DNA of 64,000 nucleotides, from assembly GCA_003049465.1 (NCBI GenBank), contig PYSS01000040.1:214519-278518 (forward strand), written 5' to 3'. The notes beneath the pieces were generated by a model. That model searched no databases. It worked only from the letters and a program-made list of their open reading frames with translations, and had not been told where the DNA came from. Numbering within the stretch: the first letter of the stretch is position 1; each line of letters begins with the position of its first letter. Below, in pieces: positions 13,312 through 24,743 of this stretch. The translations under genes were made by a program, and so were the position numbers. The DNA comes from Magnaporthiopsis rhizophila (Eukaryota > Ascomycota > Sordariomycetes > Magnaporthales > Magnaporthaceae).

Positions 13312-16127
13312 TCACGCCTCCTGCTTCAAAATCTTTTTCAGCGCCGCCATCTCCACCTCCAGGGCCACGATCTTGCCGTGGCTGACGTTCAAGCTGTCCA
13401 CAAGGTACTGCGCCCTGCGGTCCACGCCGGCGGGCTGCTTCGGCAAGGTGGCGAGCAGGGCCAGCTCGGCCTCGACCTTGTCAATCTTCTTGGTCTCGAT
13501 TTTGACCAGCTCCGTGGCGACCTCGAGGTCCATGCGGGCCTTCAGGACCTTGTCCTCCGCCAGGAGCGCAAAGGCGGCTTGGTACACGGGCCTGCCGGCC
13601 TTGACGGCCTGCGGCCGCCCACGGGTCGACGTCACGGTGATCAGCTCCGCCGAAGCCAGGGCCTCGACCGCGCCGGCGCCGTCCGCGGCGGACGAAGTGG
13701 TGGAGGAGGCAAATATTGGCGAGAGTAGGATCTCGTTGTACCGAAGCGTCCCCTTGGCGGCGATCTCCCTGATCAGGTGCCACGCCTGCTCGCTGGACCA
13801 GGCCTTCTCCGAGGGGGCGCCGCTCTTGCTGGCGGCAGCGGTGGATTTTCCGCCGAGGAGGAACATCTTGATGATCTCGGACGAGCTCTGCTCCACGATA
13901 TCTGTCACTGCCTGTCGCGGGGTCTGACCGCTCTTGAGCCGGCGCGCCAGAAACTCTAGGTCTGCCAGGCGGCCGCCAAGCGTGTCGATAACACTGTCGA
14001 GCTCGGTGAGGTCTCTTTCAACGGGCTGTGGTGAGTGGTGTTTGTGTGGGGCCTCCTGCTTGTTCCAGGGGAACCATCCTTCGGTTTGTTCCGCTGTTCC
14101 TGTTCCCGATTCCTTCCCCGTTCCTGATCCTGATCCTGCTTCCTTTCCTGATTCTTTTCTGTCCTGTTGTTGTCTCTTCAAGTCGGAAAGGGTCTCGCGG
14201 TCATACCCCTCAAGCTGGCTGAGTACATACTTTTTGGCTACCTCCGGTGACAGGTCCCCCAACGCGACCTGTCTGAAAACCCGGTCGGGAAGCGACTTGG
14301 AAAGCGATTTGGAATAGGAAGGGTCGTGGGTGAGGAAGATGACGTGGGCGATGTTGGACTGCACCAATGCTGCCGCCCAGTCCACAACTTTGTCGTAAAC
14401 CAAAGATCCATCATCCGCCCGGTGCAGGAAGTTGTCGATAACAACAATGGCCCGTTTTTCCGGATGTGCTTCGAGGTAGGCGTCCTCCGACATATCGGCG
14501 TCCTTGTCATCACGGCGGCGGTCGATCAGCGAGACCTTCTTGAGGGCCGACATGGCTGTTTGCAGGATTTTGACGATTTGGGACTCGAGCGTCTCGGAGA
14601 AGCCTGATTTTACCCCCGTGGTGCCTTGCACAGCTAGGTCGGCAAGGCTGCTCACGCTGTTAGCCCAGGAAAAAACAGGCCTGTAACCAACAGCAGCTGC
14701 CAGCCGTCGGATCGTCGCGCTCTCTCCACGGGCCTCCACGACAGGCTTGCAGTCGAGCATCAGCACGTTTGCGTGGTCTCCAAGGGCCTGATCCATAATA
14801 AGCTCTCGAGTGCCCGAGCCCCTGGGCCCCTGAACAACGATGAAGGTGCCTGTGGTCTCCATGAGCCAAGTATTGACCGAGTCGATAATGTCCTTCCGCT
14901 GCGTCCACAGGGCTTGCAGGCCTGCCTCATCGGCGACCTTGTTGTGGCGCCTGAAGACGCCACCAAAGTCCAACGTCTGGCGTTTGAACCAGCGGTACAG
15001 GCGGCTATTTGTGATATTGAGGGACTTTTGGATGTGTGCACTAATAAAGAACTCTCGGATAGGGTCGAAGACGGCGACGGTAAAGGCGGCCAGTAGTGCA
15101 GCCGCCAGGGGTATCACAATGCGGGGGTGGCCGGACAGCCAGTTCCAGATGTGGTGTGGCTTGACTTTGGACTCGTACGAAAGCCGTAGCTTGGTACCGC
15201 CCTTGCCCCCGCCCATGGCCTCGCCGACGAAGAAGCCGTGCAGGCAGTTGCGAGCCATGACGGCGTCACGGACTCGGCTAAAGTCGACGTATGCGTACCT
15301 GGGCGTGACTTTGGAGTCGAAGGGCTGCGGTGTAATCTCTGCAAGTTTGCCGTAGCCCCTAAAAAGGCTGTAGAGCGTCTCCTGTGACAACTCAACGGCG
15401 GCCGTATCCCCAGGGTTGGGGGGACAAAATTCGACCTTGACACGCGATGCAGGCGGACGGTATAAGTCTTCGAGCCAGGGGACGCCCTTTACGAGCCCCA
15501 CGCGGACCTTGGCAAAGGGATTGAACCAGGAGTGCAGCGGTGTCTCGAGCAGGTGTCTGGTGAGGGTCTTTTCGAGTTCTCGAGCGGACACCCTTGTGTC
15601 TGAACCACCGCCCGCGCCAAAATGGCTGAACTTGACGAAAACGCCGCCATCCTTGGGGCGTGGGATGACCTCGGTCACCTTGACGGGCAGATCCGCAGGG
15701 ATGGCGCGTTTCACGAGGGAGATAGGGTCGGTCATGCCCAGGGATGAGCTGCCGAATTTGCGGAGCAGCTCCGACAGATCTTCCTCGGCACGCCAGCGCC
15801 GAAGGAAGAAGGTGCTGAGGCCCAGGGGAAAGATATCTGCGTTGGCGTTAGTAAGGGATATTGCTGGCGGCAAAGGAGCGTCGATGGGCACTTACTATCG
15901 AAAAAGAGGATGGACTCGTTTTTGGCCGGGGTTATGTAGCCAATATTATCCTCTGCGTATGGCGTGCTCTTCCAGCGTCTGCCACTTTTCAGGTGGGACA
16001 GCAGTGGTGGTTTGATGCCCAGCGGGGTAACGACATGGCGACGGAGGGGGGAGCCTGTGACGGCTCGCTGGGCCAGCAGCCTTGACCGAGCGTCCGGGCC
16101 GAGGAGCAATCTACTGCTCCCGATCAT
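13312..16127 (-). CDS. yme2: YME2/RNA12 mitochondrial escape protein 2
   Basis: Mitochondrial inner-membrane protein of the Yme2/Rna12 family, linked in yeast to mtDNA stability and escape and to mitochondrial RNA maturation. Exons 16127-15896 and 15836-13312 (59-bp intron, TACTAAC branch site) give 918 residues. Residues 1-55 are Arg-rich and nearly free of acidic residues, as in a matrix-targeting presequence. The splice restores the family motif FFDNIFPL. An RRM-like region spans about 209-302. One transmembrane helix (VIPLAAALLAAFTVAVF) lies near 317-333. The large RNA12 domain starts with a P-loop-like GPRGSGTRE near 411. A Lys/Gly/Ser/Gln linker near 620-650 is low-complexity, and the C terminus is coiled-coil-like. 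It is divergent from EMI1 across a 736-bp promoter region. Confidence 0.93.
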
Positions 16128-16863
16128 GACTGGTTGTCTTCATGCCGACTTTTACAGCGGAGATAATCTGGCGATATTTCCAGGCCGTTATGTTGGTGTG
16201 TGTGTGTGTGTGTGTACCTGGCTGATGAGGTCACCAAATTCATTGGTAGCGCATCTTTGTCCCTGCGGACTAAACTGGAACCCTGTCATTGCTATCGATA
16301 AGCGGGAGACCCATCGCCGGGAGCTTTCCGCCTCAACTTTCCATTTTGGGCACTGACCAAAAGGGAGAAATGATGGCTGCGAGAGCTTCAAAGGTGACCC
16401 GTTACTCTGAAGGGTGACCTAGTGCAAATAGCAAGATTGTTCATCAGACGTCACGCTCTACTGGCAATCCAATTGAAACGGAGAAAGTTGGATGTCAGTT
16501 AGAGTGGCAGGTAGGTGGTACCTATTTGGTGGCTCTAACTAGCAACTGCCCCTCATACAATTCCATTTTCAGCGCCCCTCGCGTCCCAACCCTTTGGTCA
16601 GCGATGTTCCAGTTGACCAACCAAATTTGCGCAAAGTCAATGCGATCCTGGCTTGAGTTGACGTCTAAGCTGCATGCGACACCAGGCTTCTTGTCTACCC
16701 CTCACTTTAATACCATTTGAACAACCGAGACTCGGACGAGCATCGCCTGACAACATCCTGAATCTCTGCGCTTCCTCTTCCGCGGATTTTCTCCTCCCAT
16801 AACGAGTACGACACAGCGCGCGCCGACACGACAAACAACCGAGCAAAACGAAGTCAATACACA
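16128..16863. other. Divergent promoter region of YME2 and EMI1
   Basis: This 736-bp spacer lies between two start codons pointing away from each other. It contains a (GT)n run at 16196-16215 and a pyrimidine-rich leader before EMI1. No gene is seen in it. Confidence 0.6.
16196..16215. repeat. (GT)n microsatellite
   Basis: Ten GT units in the YME2/EMI1 divergent promoter region, seen directly. Confidence 0.9.
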
Positions 16864-17667
16864 ATGGGCTGGTTCTGGCAGAGCCCCCCGAGGTCGCCTG
16901 CTGAGGGCAAGCCCGCGCCTTCAAGCGCCCAGAGCGATACCCAAACCCCTCCAAAGACGTCACCGGCCCAAGGTGACTCGTCAATGGACCCCGAGGTCGC
17001 CAAATTCCTCGCGCAGTTCCAGGCCGAGCTCAACGGCAGCAAGGACGTATCCGCCGCACCCAAACCGGCAGCACGAGCCGGCCCGTCCTCATCGTGGTTC
17101 TCGTTACGCTCGACCCCTCCCACCGCCAGCCAAGACCCCTCCTCCTCCTCAAGCACATTCGCCCGCTCAGGCGCAACATCATCAGCACAAACAACCACCA
17201 CCGCCGCGGAGACGAGCGGGCCCGAGGCCATGGCGGCGTCCATCGAGCCGGCGCCGTCGTCGTGCCGGCAGGCGTTCGACTTGGCATTTCATTGCAACGG
17301 GCTGGGCGGGCAGTGGAACGCCGTATACCGCTACGGCGGGCTGCGCAACTGCTCGGACCAGTGGAACGACTTTTGGTTCTGCATGCGCGTCAAGTCGTAC
17401 TCGCCCGAGCTCCGCGCGGCGGCGTACAGGCGGCGCCAGCGGGACAAGGACCTCGCGCGTTACGGGCCGGGAATGCCCAGCAGCGAGGACGTCTGGGTCA
17501 GCCGCGACCGCAAGGTCGAGCCGGGCACCGAGTTCGTCGCGCCTATGCCCGAGCTGGCTGCGGACTTTGACTCGGTCGAGTGGAGCCGCGCGGAGAACGA
17601 GCGCCGACGGAGGATCCGGGAGGGCTTGGGCTTTGTTGATAAAGGCCCGCGAGCTGGGGCTGCTTGA
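16864..17667 (+). CDS. EMI1-like twin-CX9C protein
   Basis: Single-exon protein of 267 residues in the Emi1 (early meiotic induction 1, DUF3128) family. In yeast this family is needed for IME1 induction and is associated with mitochondria. Two CX9C motifs, C-RQAFDLAFH-C (about 134-144) and C-SDQWNDFWF-C (about 163-173), should form a disulphide-linked helical hairpin as in MIA40 substrates. The first 120 residues are Ser/Thr/Pro/Ala-rich and probably disordered. The tail is Arg-rich with EWSRAENERRRRIREG, typical of the family. Yeast Emi1 is shorter, and the long N-terminal arm is usual in filamentous fungi. It converges on the VIT/VWA gene with 267 bp between the stop codons. Confidence 0.9.
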   Translation: MGWFWQSPPRSPAEGKPAPSSAQSDTQTPPKTSPAQGDSSMDPEVAKFLAQFQAELNGSKDVSAAPKPAARAGPSSSWFSLRSTPPTASQDPSSSSSTFARSGATSSAQTTTTAAETSGPEAMAASIEPAPSSCRQAFDLAFHCNGLGGQWNAVYRYGGLRNCSDQWNDFWFCMRVKSYSPELRAAAYRRRQRDKDLARYGPGMPSSEDVWVSRDRKVEPGTEFVAPMPELAADFDSVEWSRAENERRRRIREGLGFVDKGPRAGAA

Positions 17668-17934
17668 TCATCTACCTCCTCCTCTTTGATGATGGTCTGT
17701 TTGGGCCAGTAGAACTGGTTGTTACTTTCTTTCATGCGTGATTCGGCGGGCTCAAGGCTGATGTCCATGGTTTATTGAATCCGTTGGTTCCAGACCAGAC
17801 ATGTCTACTGGTTCAATTCTCGCATTCCTGTCCAAGCGTCCGTGGACTCCGTTACGTGAAACAATGAGGCTTCGAAATCGAAACAGAATCTGCAATATAT
17901 AACCCTCCCCTTCACCTTGCCCTGGCTGGTCGGA

Positions 17935-20900
17935 TTACGTATAATCCACCGGCACAGTATGCACCTCGACATGCGTACTCGTCCTAGGGCTAGCCGCCAG
18001 CTCTGGCGTCACCTCTCGTTTACGTTTCTTGCCTTCGCCTGCTCTAACTCCTCTCGTATCCGAGACGCTCACATTTTGCGGCATGGTCGTCGGTGCCTCT
18101 CTGATGATAAAAGTATAAAGTTAGTATATTCTCCGCCTCAGAGGCTTTTCGGCTTTCGTACTGCTTACCGCATGTTTGCTCTTTGGTCGGGTTGGCCAAC
18201 CACATCCCCGTCCAGGAAATTCGGCTGCTCAGCGCACCCGGCGATTGGATGTCTCCATGTGCTCGTCAGATCTTCGGCCCCCTTCATCCTAGCTCCTTGA
18301 TCCAGTGTCTGGTTCTCGGACTCGCTCTCCAAGTTGAGCTGCGCCAGCCCCTCGGGGTTGTCCTCCCACTCCTTTGGCAGGAGTGCAAGCCATGTCGTGG
18401 TCAACTTGTCCCGCAGCTCCTTCTCAGGGACCTCGTTCTCCACCCAGGTCCTTGCCTTCATGGCCATCAGCTGCCAGAGTTCCGCGCAGTCTTGGAAGTG
18501 CTTCTCGAGAAGCGCAACAACCATCAACGTGTGCGAGGCCTTGGCCGGGACACCAAGGATTGTAGCTGTAGCTGCTTCGCCGGCGGTATGCTCCTCCTCT
18601 CCCCAGCAGTATCGCCTGAGCTCCGAGGTTACGCTGTGGTAATGGGCACCCAGACCTGCCTTTAGCCCTTCCCAAGTGCTGCCGCCTGGGAAGCTAAATG
18701 CGCCGTTCAAGTGCTGAGATGACAGGAGGCCTCGGACGAATAGCTTTTGCCTCTTGATATTGCGCTTGTCATATCCTGCAAACCCGGAGATGCTCCTCGG
18801 GAAGACGGGAAGCTCTTGGATGTCATCTAGCCCTAGCAGAACATGATCGTGGCACATGAAATCGGTAGTTGATGGGCCCTTGGAATGGAAGCCAACTGCA
18901 GCGACGGCCTGTGAAAAAGAGCTCTGGGGGCGTCTTGGCCCTTGACAATAAGATTTAAATTCTTGTTGTGCTTGGATAGGTGCTTGGTGATTTGGGAAAG
19001 AGGATCTTAGTGGGCTCATGCGGTATGAAAAGCTACGCCTGTCAGCCATGGGTCTGCCAATCGCAACCGGGGCGATATCCCTAGGTGCATTCGGATCGGG
19101 GCTGGCTCCCTGCTTTCTGCTGCTTTCCTCCGACAGGAAGAAGCTGGTCCACTGGGATACGGTGCAAAATCTGCATCCCAACGTCTCCGCGAGCGATTTC
19201 GTGTGCTCGTCCGATGCCGTCCTGATCATCCCGGCTTCTGAGGGAAGTGGTTGAGGAAGATCGTTCAGTATAGCTTTGGCGGCGAGAGTGTGGACTGTGT
19301 CGTCTCTGGTGACTGACCCCTTCAGGGGTACCACGAAGCGTGGAGGCGTCGTTGCATGAGGGACGTCATTTTTTCGAGACAGCCATACAGCCACGGACTG
19401 AACACTTGCAGGCTTCGGTATTGTGCTCAAGAGGAGAAAGACGCGCCCTTTTTGGAAAAGGTTTACGCTTTGCGGGCTCGACGGTGACCGGAGAAAATGG
19501 GGCAACAGATGTCCTAGTGAATGTTACGGGTTTTTTTTCGTGTTAGCCACAGGGTCTGTTAGAAACAAGACCGTAGCGCCCTCTGCTCAAACCTACCATT
19601 CTCATGGCCTTGTAGATCCTGCTCAGCCACTCCCTGGAGTTCGACCTCCATGTCAAGGTGGTCTGTCAATGCCGCCCGCGTCATGGCCACGACGCGATCC
19701 TCCCAGCCGTCTTGGGTGGGGGGGGGGGGGNNNNNNNNNNNNNNNNNGGGGGGGGGGGGGCACAATCTCAGAGTAACCGCCGCCAGCGGTCGCCAGGCCT
19801 TCGACCAGGGAGTGAGATACTTGATCCCCGACGCCAAGTGCGAAGAGGCGAAACATTCCGTCGGACTGCCGTCTTGCCTCGCGAACGAACTGGTGGTTTC
19901 GTCATGGCGCCACACCTCTCCGTCCGTCAGGGCGATGACATCGGCCCTGATTGACTTGTCCCTGGCAGCCAGGATGGCCTGTATGGCCGGCAGGAGCTCC
20001 GTCCCACCCATGTCTAACTTGAATTCTCGGTCCACGAACATGAGAGCCTCCTACAGGGAGCTCTGTGTACTCGGCCGACTTGGGCCAGAGGTTCATGTAG
20101 GAGCTCCCAAAGCACCACACGTTGAACTTGCGATGCACGGGGATCCTTTTAAGGAGGAACTGCATTGCGGACTTGAGCGATTCCATCTTGTCGTCCATCG
20201 ACCCGGAGCGATCTGCCAGGAAGATGACTTCGCCACCGCCATCTCGAGCGTGGCAGTTCACATCGACTGTGTGGCTGAGAAGAAATCTGGGCGGTATTGT
20301 GAGCATCACCGCCGCCTGATTCTCGTGCGCCGAGTGGATTTCTAGGATTGCCTTTGGAGCGGACGCCTGGCCTTCCTGCAACTCGGTCTCAATGTCGAGC
20401 ACGAAATCCCGCCCAAGGTCTGTGCGCTCGGCTGTGAGCGTCACCGACACGGGCCCTCCGTTTCCGTCCGCCGAGGCCCCATTCTCGGCGCCGACGGGTG
20501 CTGTCAGCTCTGTCCACGTCTGTGCATCACGTCGACGAGAACCTCTCTCAACTGTGACCTCGTGGCTTGGGCTGGACACTTTGGTCACTGTCTCGCCTGT
20601 CTCGATGTGAATGCGAAGTGACAGACCGCGCGAAACACCTTCCGAGGCCAAGTCGAGGTGAACATCTGGCGGCGCTTCGCCGTATCGAGGGGCGAGGCTG
20701 GTGGGGATCGCCAAGCTCATGGCATCGAACTTTGCGTCGACATCACCGGGCACCCGGCGTTTCAGCTCCATGACAAAGCCGATCTCGACCTTCACTTTTG
20801 TGTTGGCCGGTATGTTGCCAAGCATCGCATTGAAGATCTCGGGCGTGGCCTCGTTGAGCAAGCTAGCTGTGACCCGACGTTTCAAAGCCCCTGCGAATCC

Positions 20901-21365
20901 CTCCATAGCTTCTTGCTTGGGCTTTACATGTCCTCTGAGCGTCTTGTTCTGCCCAAAACGGCAGCTGAAGGCGTTGACGGCGCAGCCGGCGGGCAGCGGG
21001 AAGGTGTAGCCGCTTTTCTCGATGGGCTCATCCGAGCCATTGAAATACAGCTGAGTTGCGGTGACCTTGGCCACGTCCTGGACGATACGGACGTTGATGG
21101 CGACTGACAGCGGCACCAGGAGGCAGAGAGGTGTCTCATCCTGGACGGGAGGTACCACGACGGCGAAACTAGGGAACCTTTTGTTTTCTGCCTTTGCCGC
21201 TGCCACCGTGGGTGCGTATGTACCCTGCGCGTGGCGATTTTGCGTTCTCCCGCCCCCTCCATGGCCGTTCAGTGTCAAATTGGTAGGTTGGCGATAGTGC
21301 GGTACGCCGGGCGGCGGCGGCTCCTGAGGATCCCAGAATATTCCCGTTGGAAGGGAACTAATGTC
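17935..21365 (-). CDS. VIT/VWA-domain protein, frame broken in this assembly
   Basis: Fungal protein with an N-terminal VIT domain (about 21130-20750) and a VWA domain (about 20260-19640). The metal site begins DRSGSM, followed by GGTELLPAI and ALTDGEVW. Family members resemble inter-alpha-trypsin-inhibitor heavy chains; the fungal function is unknown. Coding pieces are clear but not continuous. Near 20055 the frame shifts and the new frame carries TAG at 20053-20051. Near 19890 it shifts again by one base in a C run. A 17-N gap flanked by poly-G sits at 19731-19747. The exon ending at 18169 continues through a 68-bp intron (TACTAAC, ATCATCAG) into 18100-17935, adding a tail with KKRKRE. No ATG is found: the frame opens after TAG at 21368-21366 with GIFWDPQEPPPPG, typical of family starts. 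Splicing between 19620 and 19505 is unresolved. It is either a decaying gene or a poorly assembled one. Confidence 0.72.
19718..19760. other. Assembly gap (17 N) flanked by G13 on both sides
   Basis: N bases at 19731-19747 have 13 G on each side, inside the VWA coding region. The frame on either side belongs to one protein, so real coding sequence is missing. The poly-G borders look artefactual. Confidence 0.9.
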
Positions 21366-21411
21366 CTAGAGAGGCGTTATTGGTGGCAGACAAGGAGGCT
21401 GTGTGGCCAGG

Positions 21412-24050
21412 ATGTATGTCAGGGTTGCGGTCAGGCTGTGGTCTTTTTGCGTCCTGCCAGGCACTAAAAATTCACCAGCCGCCAGCGTGGCATCTCCTCT
21501 CTCATTCGGCGATTGCTTCCTCATCTCCAAGCTGTGCTGGAAGCTGGCGCAGGCTTTTACGAGTGGTCGGAACACGGCTCCTGCCGAATTTCGCGAGGTC
21601 GAGAATCAGCTGTACTCGCTCAGTGCTGTCCTCGATGGCTTGCAGAATGCGAGGGGCAATGGTGTTGCGACCAGTCACGCCGAAAAGAAGATCGACGACA
21701 GATGGAGCACAGCCGACAAGATCCTCCTCAACTGCAGGGAGACCCTCGAGCACCTCGAAGCCGTCGTGAAAAAGTATGCCGAGGTCGACCAGGTGCGGGA
21801 TATGTTACTTCCCCGAATCAAGCGCTGGAGCAGCGATCTATCCAGGAACTGGAAGAAGGTTGCCTGGACAAAGGAGAAGGGCGATCTCGCTGCCCTTGGG
21901 AGCCGGATAGCTGTCCGTACGAACGGTCTGAGCTTGGTATTGGCTACGATAACCGAGTATGTGTCGTTTCCGCCACCTCTCCTCGTTTGGCGTCGCTCGC
22001 TTGGTCGAGACTTTAGTGGCTAAGCCTTTGGTTACCTTATAGCTTCCGGACTGGTCGGATCGAAAACCGGGTCGAGCAAAGCTCCGAGATGTTGAGGGAG
22101 ATCTATGGATGGTACAAGGAGAACCTAAAAGGTGCGGCGGTTGCCGTGGTCCGGGAGAAAGGGTCCGCTACCGAATAGACGACAACCACGCCGCCGTCGC
22201 CACGGTTCGAACTCCACGTCCACACTTCGCGTGGTCTTCGGCTTGTGTGCCCGAGGGTTAGCCTCAACGCCCACGGCCTCCTGGCGGATGATTCGGCTCA
22301 ACGGCGGGAACTTTCTCCGAGTCCGTTCGTTTGCTGCTGCGGCGAGTCCGCGGGCGGCCTTGGCGGACACGCTAGTTCTGTGAAAGCTTTTCGAAGTACC
22401 CCTTGGGCCACTTCTTCTTCGGCGTGCCGTCGTTGGTCGAAAACTGCCTACTCAGATATACTAACGTTTTGGCGAACGTCGATAGTTACCCATCTTACGT
22501 TCTCAGCGCGAATTGGAGGTCCAGAGATGCAGTGGACTGTGGAAAAGCTCGTGGACACCTCGACGAGCCGGCTGGTATCAATCCGCATCAAGCGAGTTCC
22601 CGCCAGTTGTAAGCGCTCTCGGATCTTGGCCAACACGCGTCTCCGGTCCCACGAAAGACTAACACATAAAAGTCGTCGCCGAATTCGAGGAATCCTTCAT
22701 CTGTCCACTCGTTCTGCAGGCCGCACAGGAGAAGTTACAAGGCGGGGACGGCAGCATGACGGTGTATCTACAACCTGGCACCGAGACCGCGGACCCTTGC
22801 ATCCTCAGCATTGCAGCGTAGGTTGATGGTTTCGTAGTGATACGGCCAACCGAACGGGGAAGATCAACTTAGTAAAAGCCCTCTTATAGAGACTTGAATA
22901 AAATCCAACCTCTGGTCGATTCTGTGACTTTCGCGAACGGCCAGCGGAGCTACTGCCGAGAATATGTCCAGAGCGTCTCAATGCTCCAGTACAGCTCTCT
23001 AGTCAGGCCGGCTGTAGGAAACGCCCATTCCAGCATCCCGTTCCTCAAGCCACTGCCGCACGGGGAGATCTGCATCACATTCGAGCAAGCAGACGACGAC
23101 ACTCATGGGCAAGACGATGTGATGCAGGTCCTTGTCCTGTGTATGGAATCCCCGTACGCTGACGTTGGTCCTCGAAGTCAATGCTAACAATCGCCTGGTG
23201 AAGTGAAACACGATACCTCGCCGAAGTTAAATCAGGGCAACGCGACCCTGAAGCTTGAGAATGTGCTCTGCGACAGCTTTTCTTCATCTCCCGAAAACGA
23301 CGGGACGGGCTTCCGACCCATGGATGTAACATTCCAGCTGACTACGGCAAAAGGTACGCGCGAGCCCCATACAAACGAAGACCAAAAGCTAATCATGGTT
23401 GCATTTCTTTAGCCGCGGCTGAGCTACACCAACGCGTCGAGGAGATGCGGATGGAGCTCTTCATTCTCAAGTTGGTTCGCCCCGAAGAAGGAGAAGAGGG
23501 TATCCTTCATCTGTAAGCTGCACAGCAAAACCTCCTATCGTACGCGTCTGTCCTTCTATCTGTTATCTGACTCGGCCGTCTTTTGCTGTACAATGATGTT
23601 TGGTAGGCAAGTTACGCACGTCCAGATCGAAAACGAGATCTTCATCCCCGCAGCGGAACTCACAATCTTACGCCACGCCGAGAGCGGGAAGAACCGGATG
23701 ATCATCGCTACCCGAGACAAATGCACAATTCTAAGCCAGAGTCGTCAGTACAAGAAAGGAGAATCTGCCACCGTGGCTTGGTAGGCCGCTGACAGTGAGG
23801 CTGCCTGGTCTCTACCACACCCCACCTAGCCCCCAACGATTTCTTCTCCCCGCCAGATCACGCAACGGATACTGGCGCCGCGGAAAAATCCTCACCGGCG
23901 CCGACTTGGCTCGTACAGCTGGAAGAGGGCGGAAGGCGTCGAGTCTACAGGTTCGAATGCGGACTCAGGGGCCTGAGATTCCGTAACGCCCAATGTAGGT
24001 TCTCCATTTTGCCACGATTTCTTCGGAATGTTCAAGCTCAATATGCTTGA
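21412..24050 (+). CDS. Multi-exon fungal protein with NLR-type N-terminal segment
   Basis: I do not recognise the whole protein. The first 150 codons match the segment found at the start of many fungal NACHT/ankyrin proteins (SFGDCFLISKLCWKLAQAF, then EFREVENQLYSLSAVLDGL). Supported exons are 21412-21956, 22043-about 22131, 22673-22817, 22890-23140, 23204-23353, 23413-about 23500, about 23611-23781 and about 23848-24050. Introns at 21957-22042, 22818-22889, 23141-23203 and 23354-23412 have good signals and phases. Late exons contain VTHVQIENEIFIPAAELTIL and end in FECGLRGLRFRNAQC. Between 22132 and 22672 no single frame stays open, although fragments such as RVRYRIDDNHAAVATV look coding, so there may be unrecognised introns or damage. 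The conserved block is preceded by GTG rather than ATG, and the upstream ATG at 21412 gives an odd leader. The gene is head to head with the broken VIT/VWA gene. Confidence 0.55.
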
Positions 24051-24743
24051 AGATGACTCTCAATACCTTGCCAGCGAACCGCGCGCTGGAGCTGGCCAGG
24101 CAGGCAATTTCGGGGGGCCTTCCATACAGGCCGGCATGACGTTTGGAGTGACGAAGGACTCGTACGAGGTAGGAACTGAGAGACATGTGTCTGGTAGGGA
24201 TTTAGGAGTTATGTACCCGGACAGTAGAATCAGAAAGCCACGGAAATTAGCTACCAGTCGCAGACTGAATGTTTGTTTCATTGCTTCACCGACACTCCGC
24301 GGTGGATGGGCGGCACCGAAGCGCTCCATTTCCGCCAAATCCGTCAGAACAAGGCTTTGCTCCTTCGCTTACCCTACCGTATCGAGTCGACCGAGAAATG
24401 TCTTGATATAATAACGAGTTGCAAATTGGGCTGAAGCCAGGTTACAACCGTGAGCTGAACGCCGATATGAACGGGATCCGGCACGCATCCAATGAGGCTG
24501 CTGGGGATGCCATGCAATATACCGCCCGCCGGCAGTTGCCACACTTTGTACGACAGCAGAGGTAGAGCTCATTTACGGGTGAACGTGAGTGAAAAGCCCC
24601 AAAAGGGATACCTTTGCGAGGCCGTCACGACCGATCCTGGGTATAAAATCAACCCATCAAGGACGAGGCCTTATGTCGATCTAACAAGCCACAACCAGAA
24701 CATCGTCCTAGAGACCGAACTACCTATCTCAAACACGGCAAAC
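24051..24743. other. Promoter region of the secreted-protein gene
   Basis: This is 693 bp between two rightward genes. A clear TATA box lies 96 bp before the next start codon. No other gene is seen. Confidence 0.5.
24642..24648 (+). promoter_or_regulatory. TATA box of the secreted-protein gene
   Basis: TATAAAA lies 96 bp upstream of ATG 24744. With a start about 30-40 bp downstream this implies a leader of about 60 nt. A strong TATA box fits a regulated gene. Confidence 0.55.

Noticed and set aside
22195..22220. B-box-like GGTTCGAACTCC
   Set aside because: It has one base too many in the T loop and no cloverleaf around it.
24492..24743. N-terminal extension of the secreted protein
   Set aside because: It contains the TATA box at 24642 and would bury the signal peptide.
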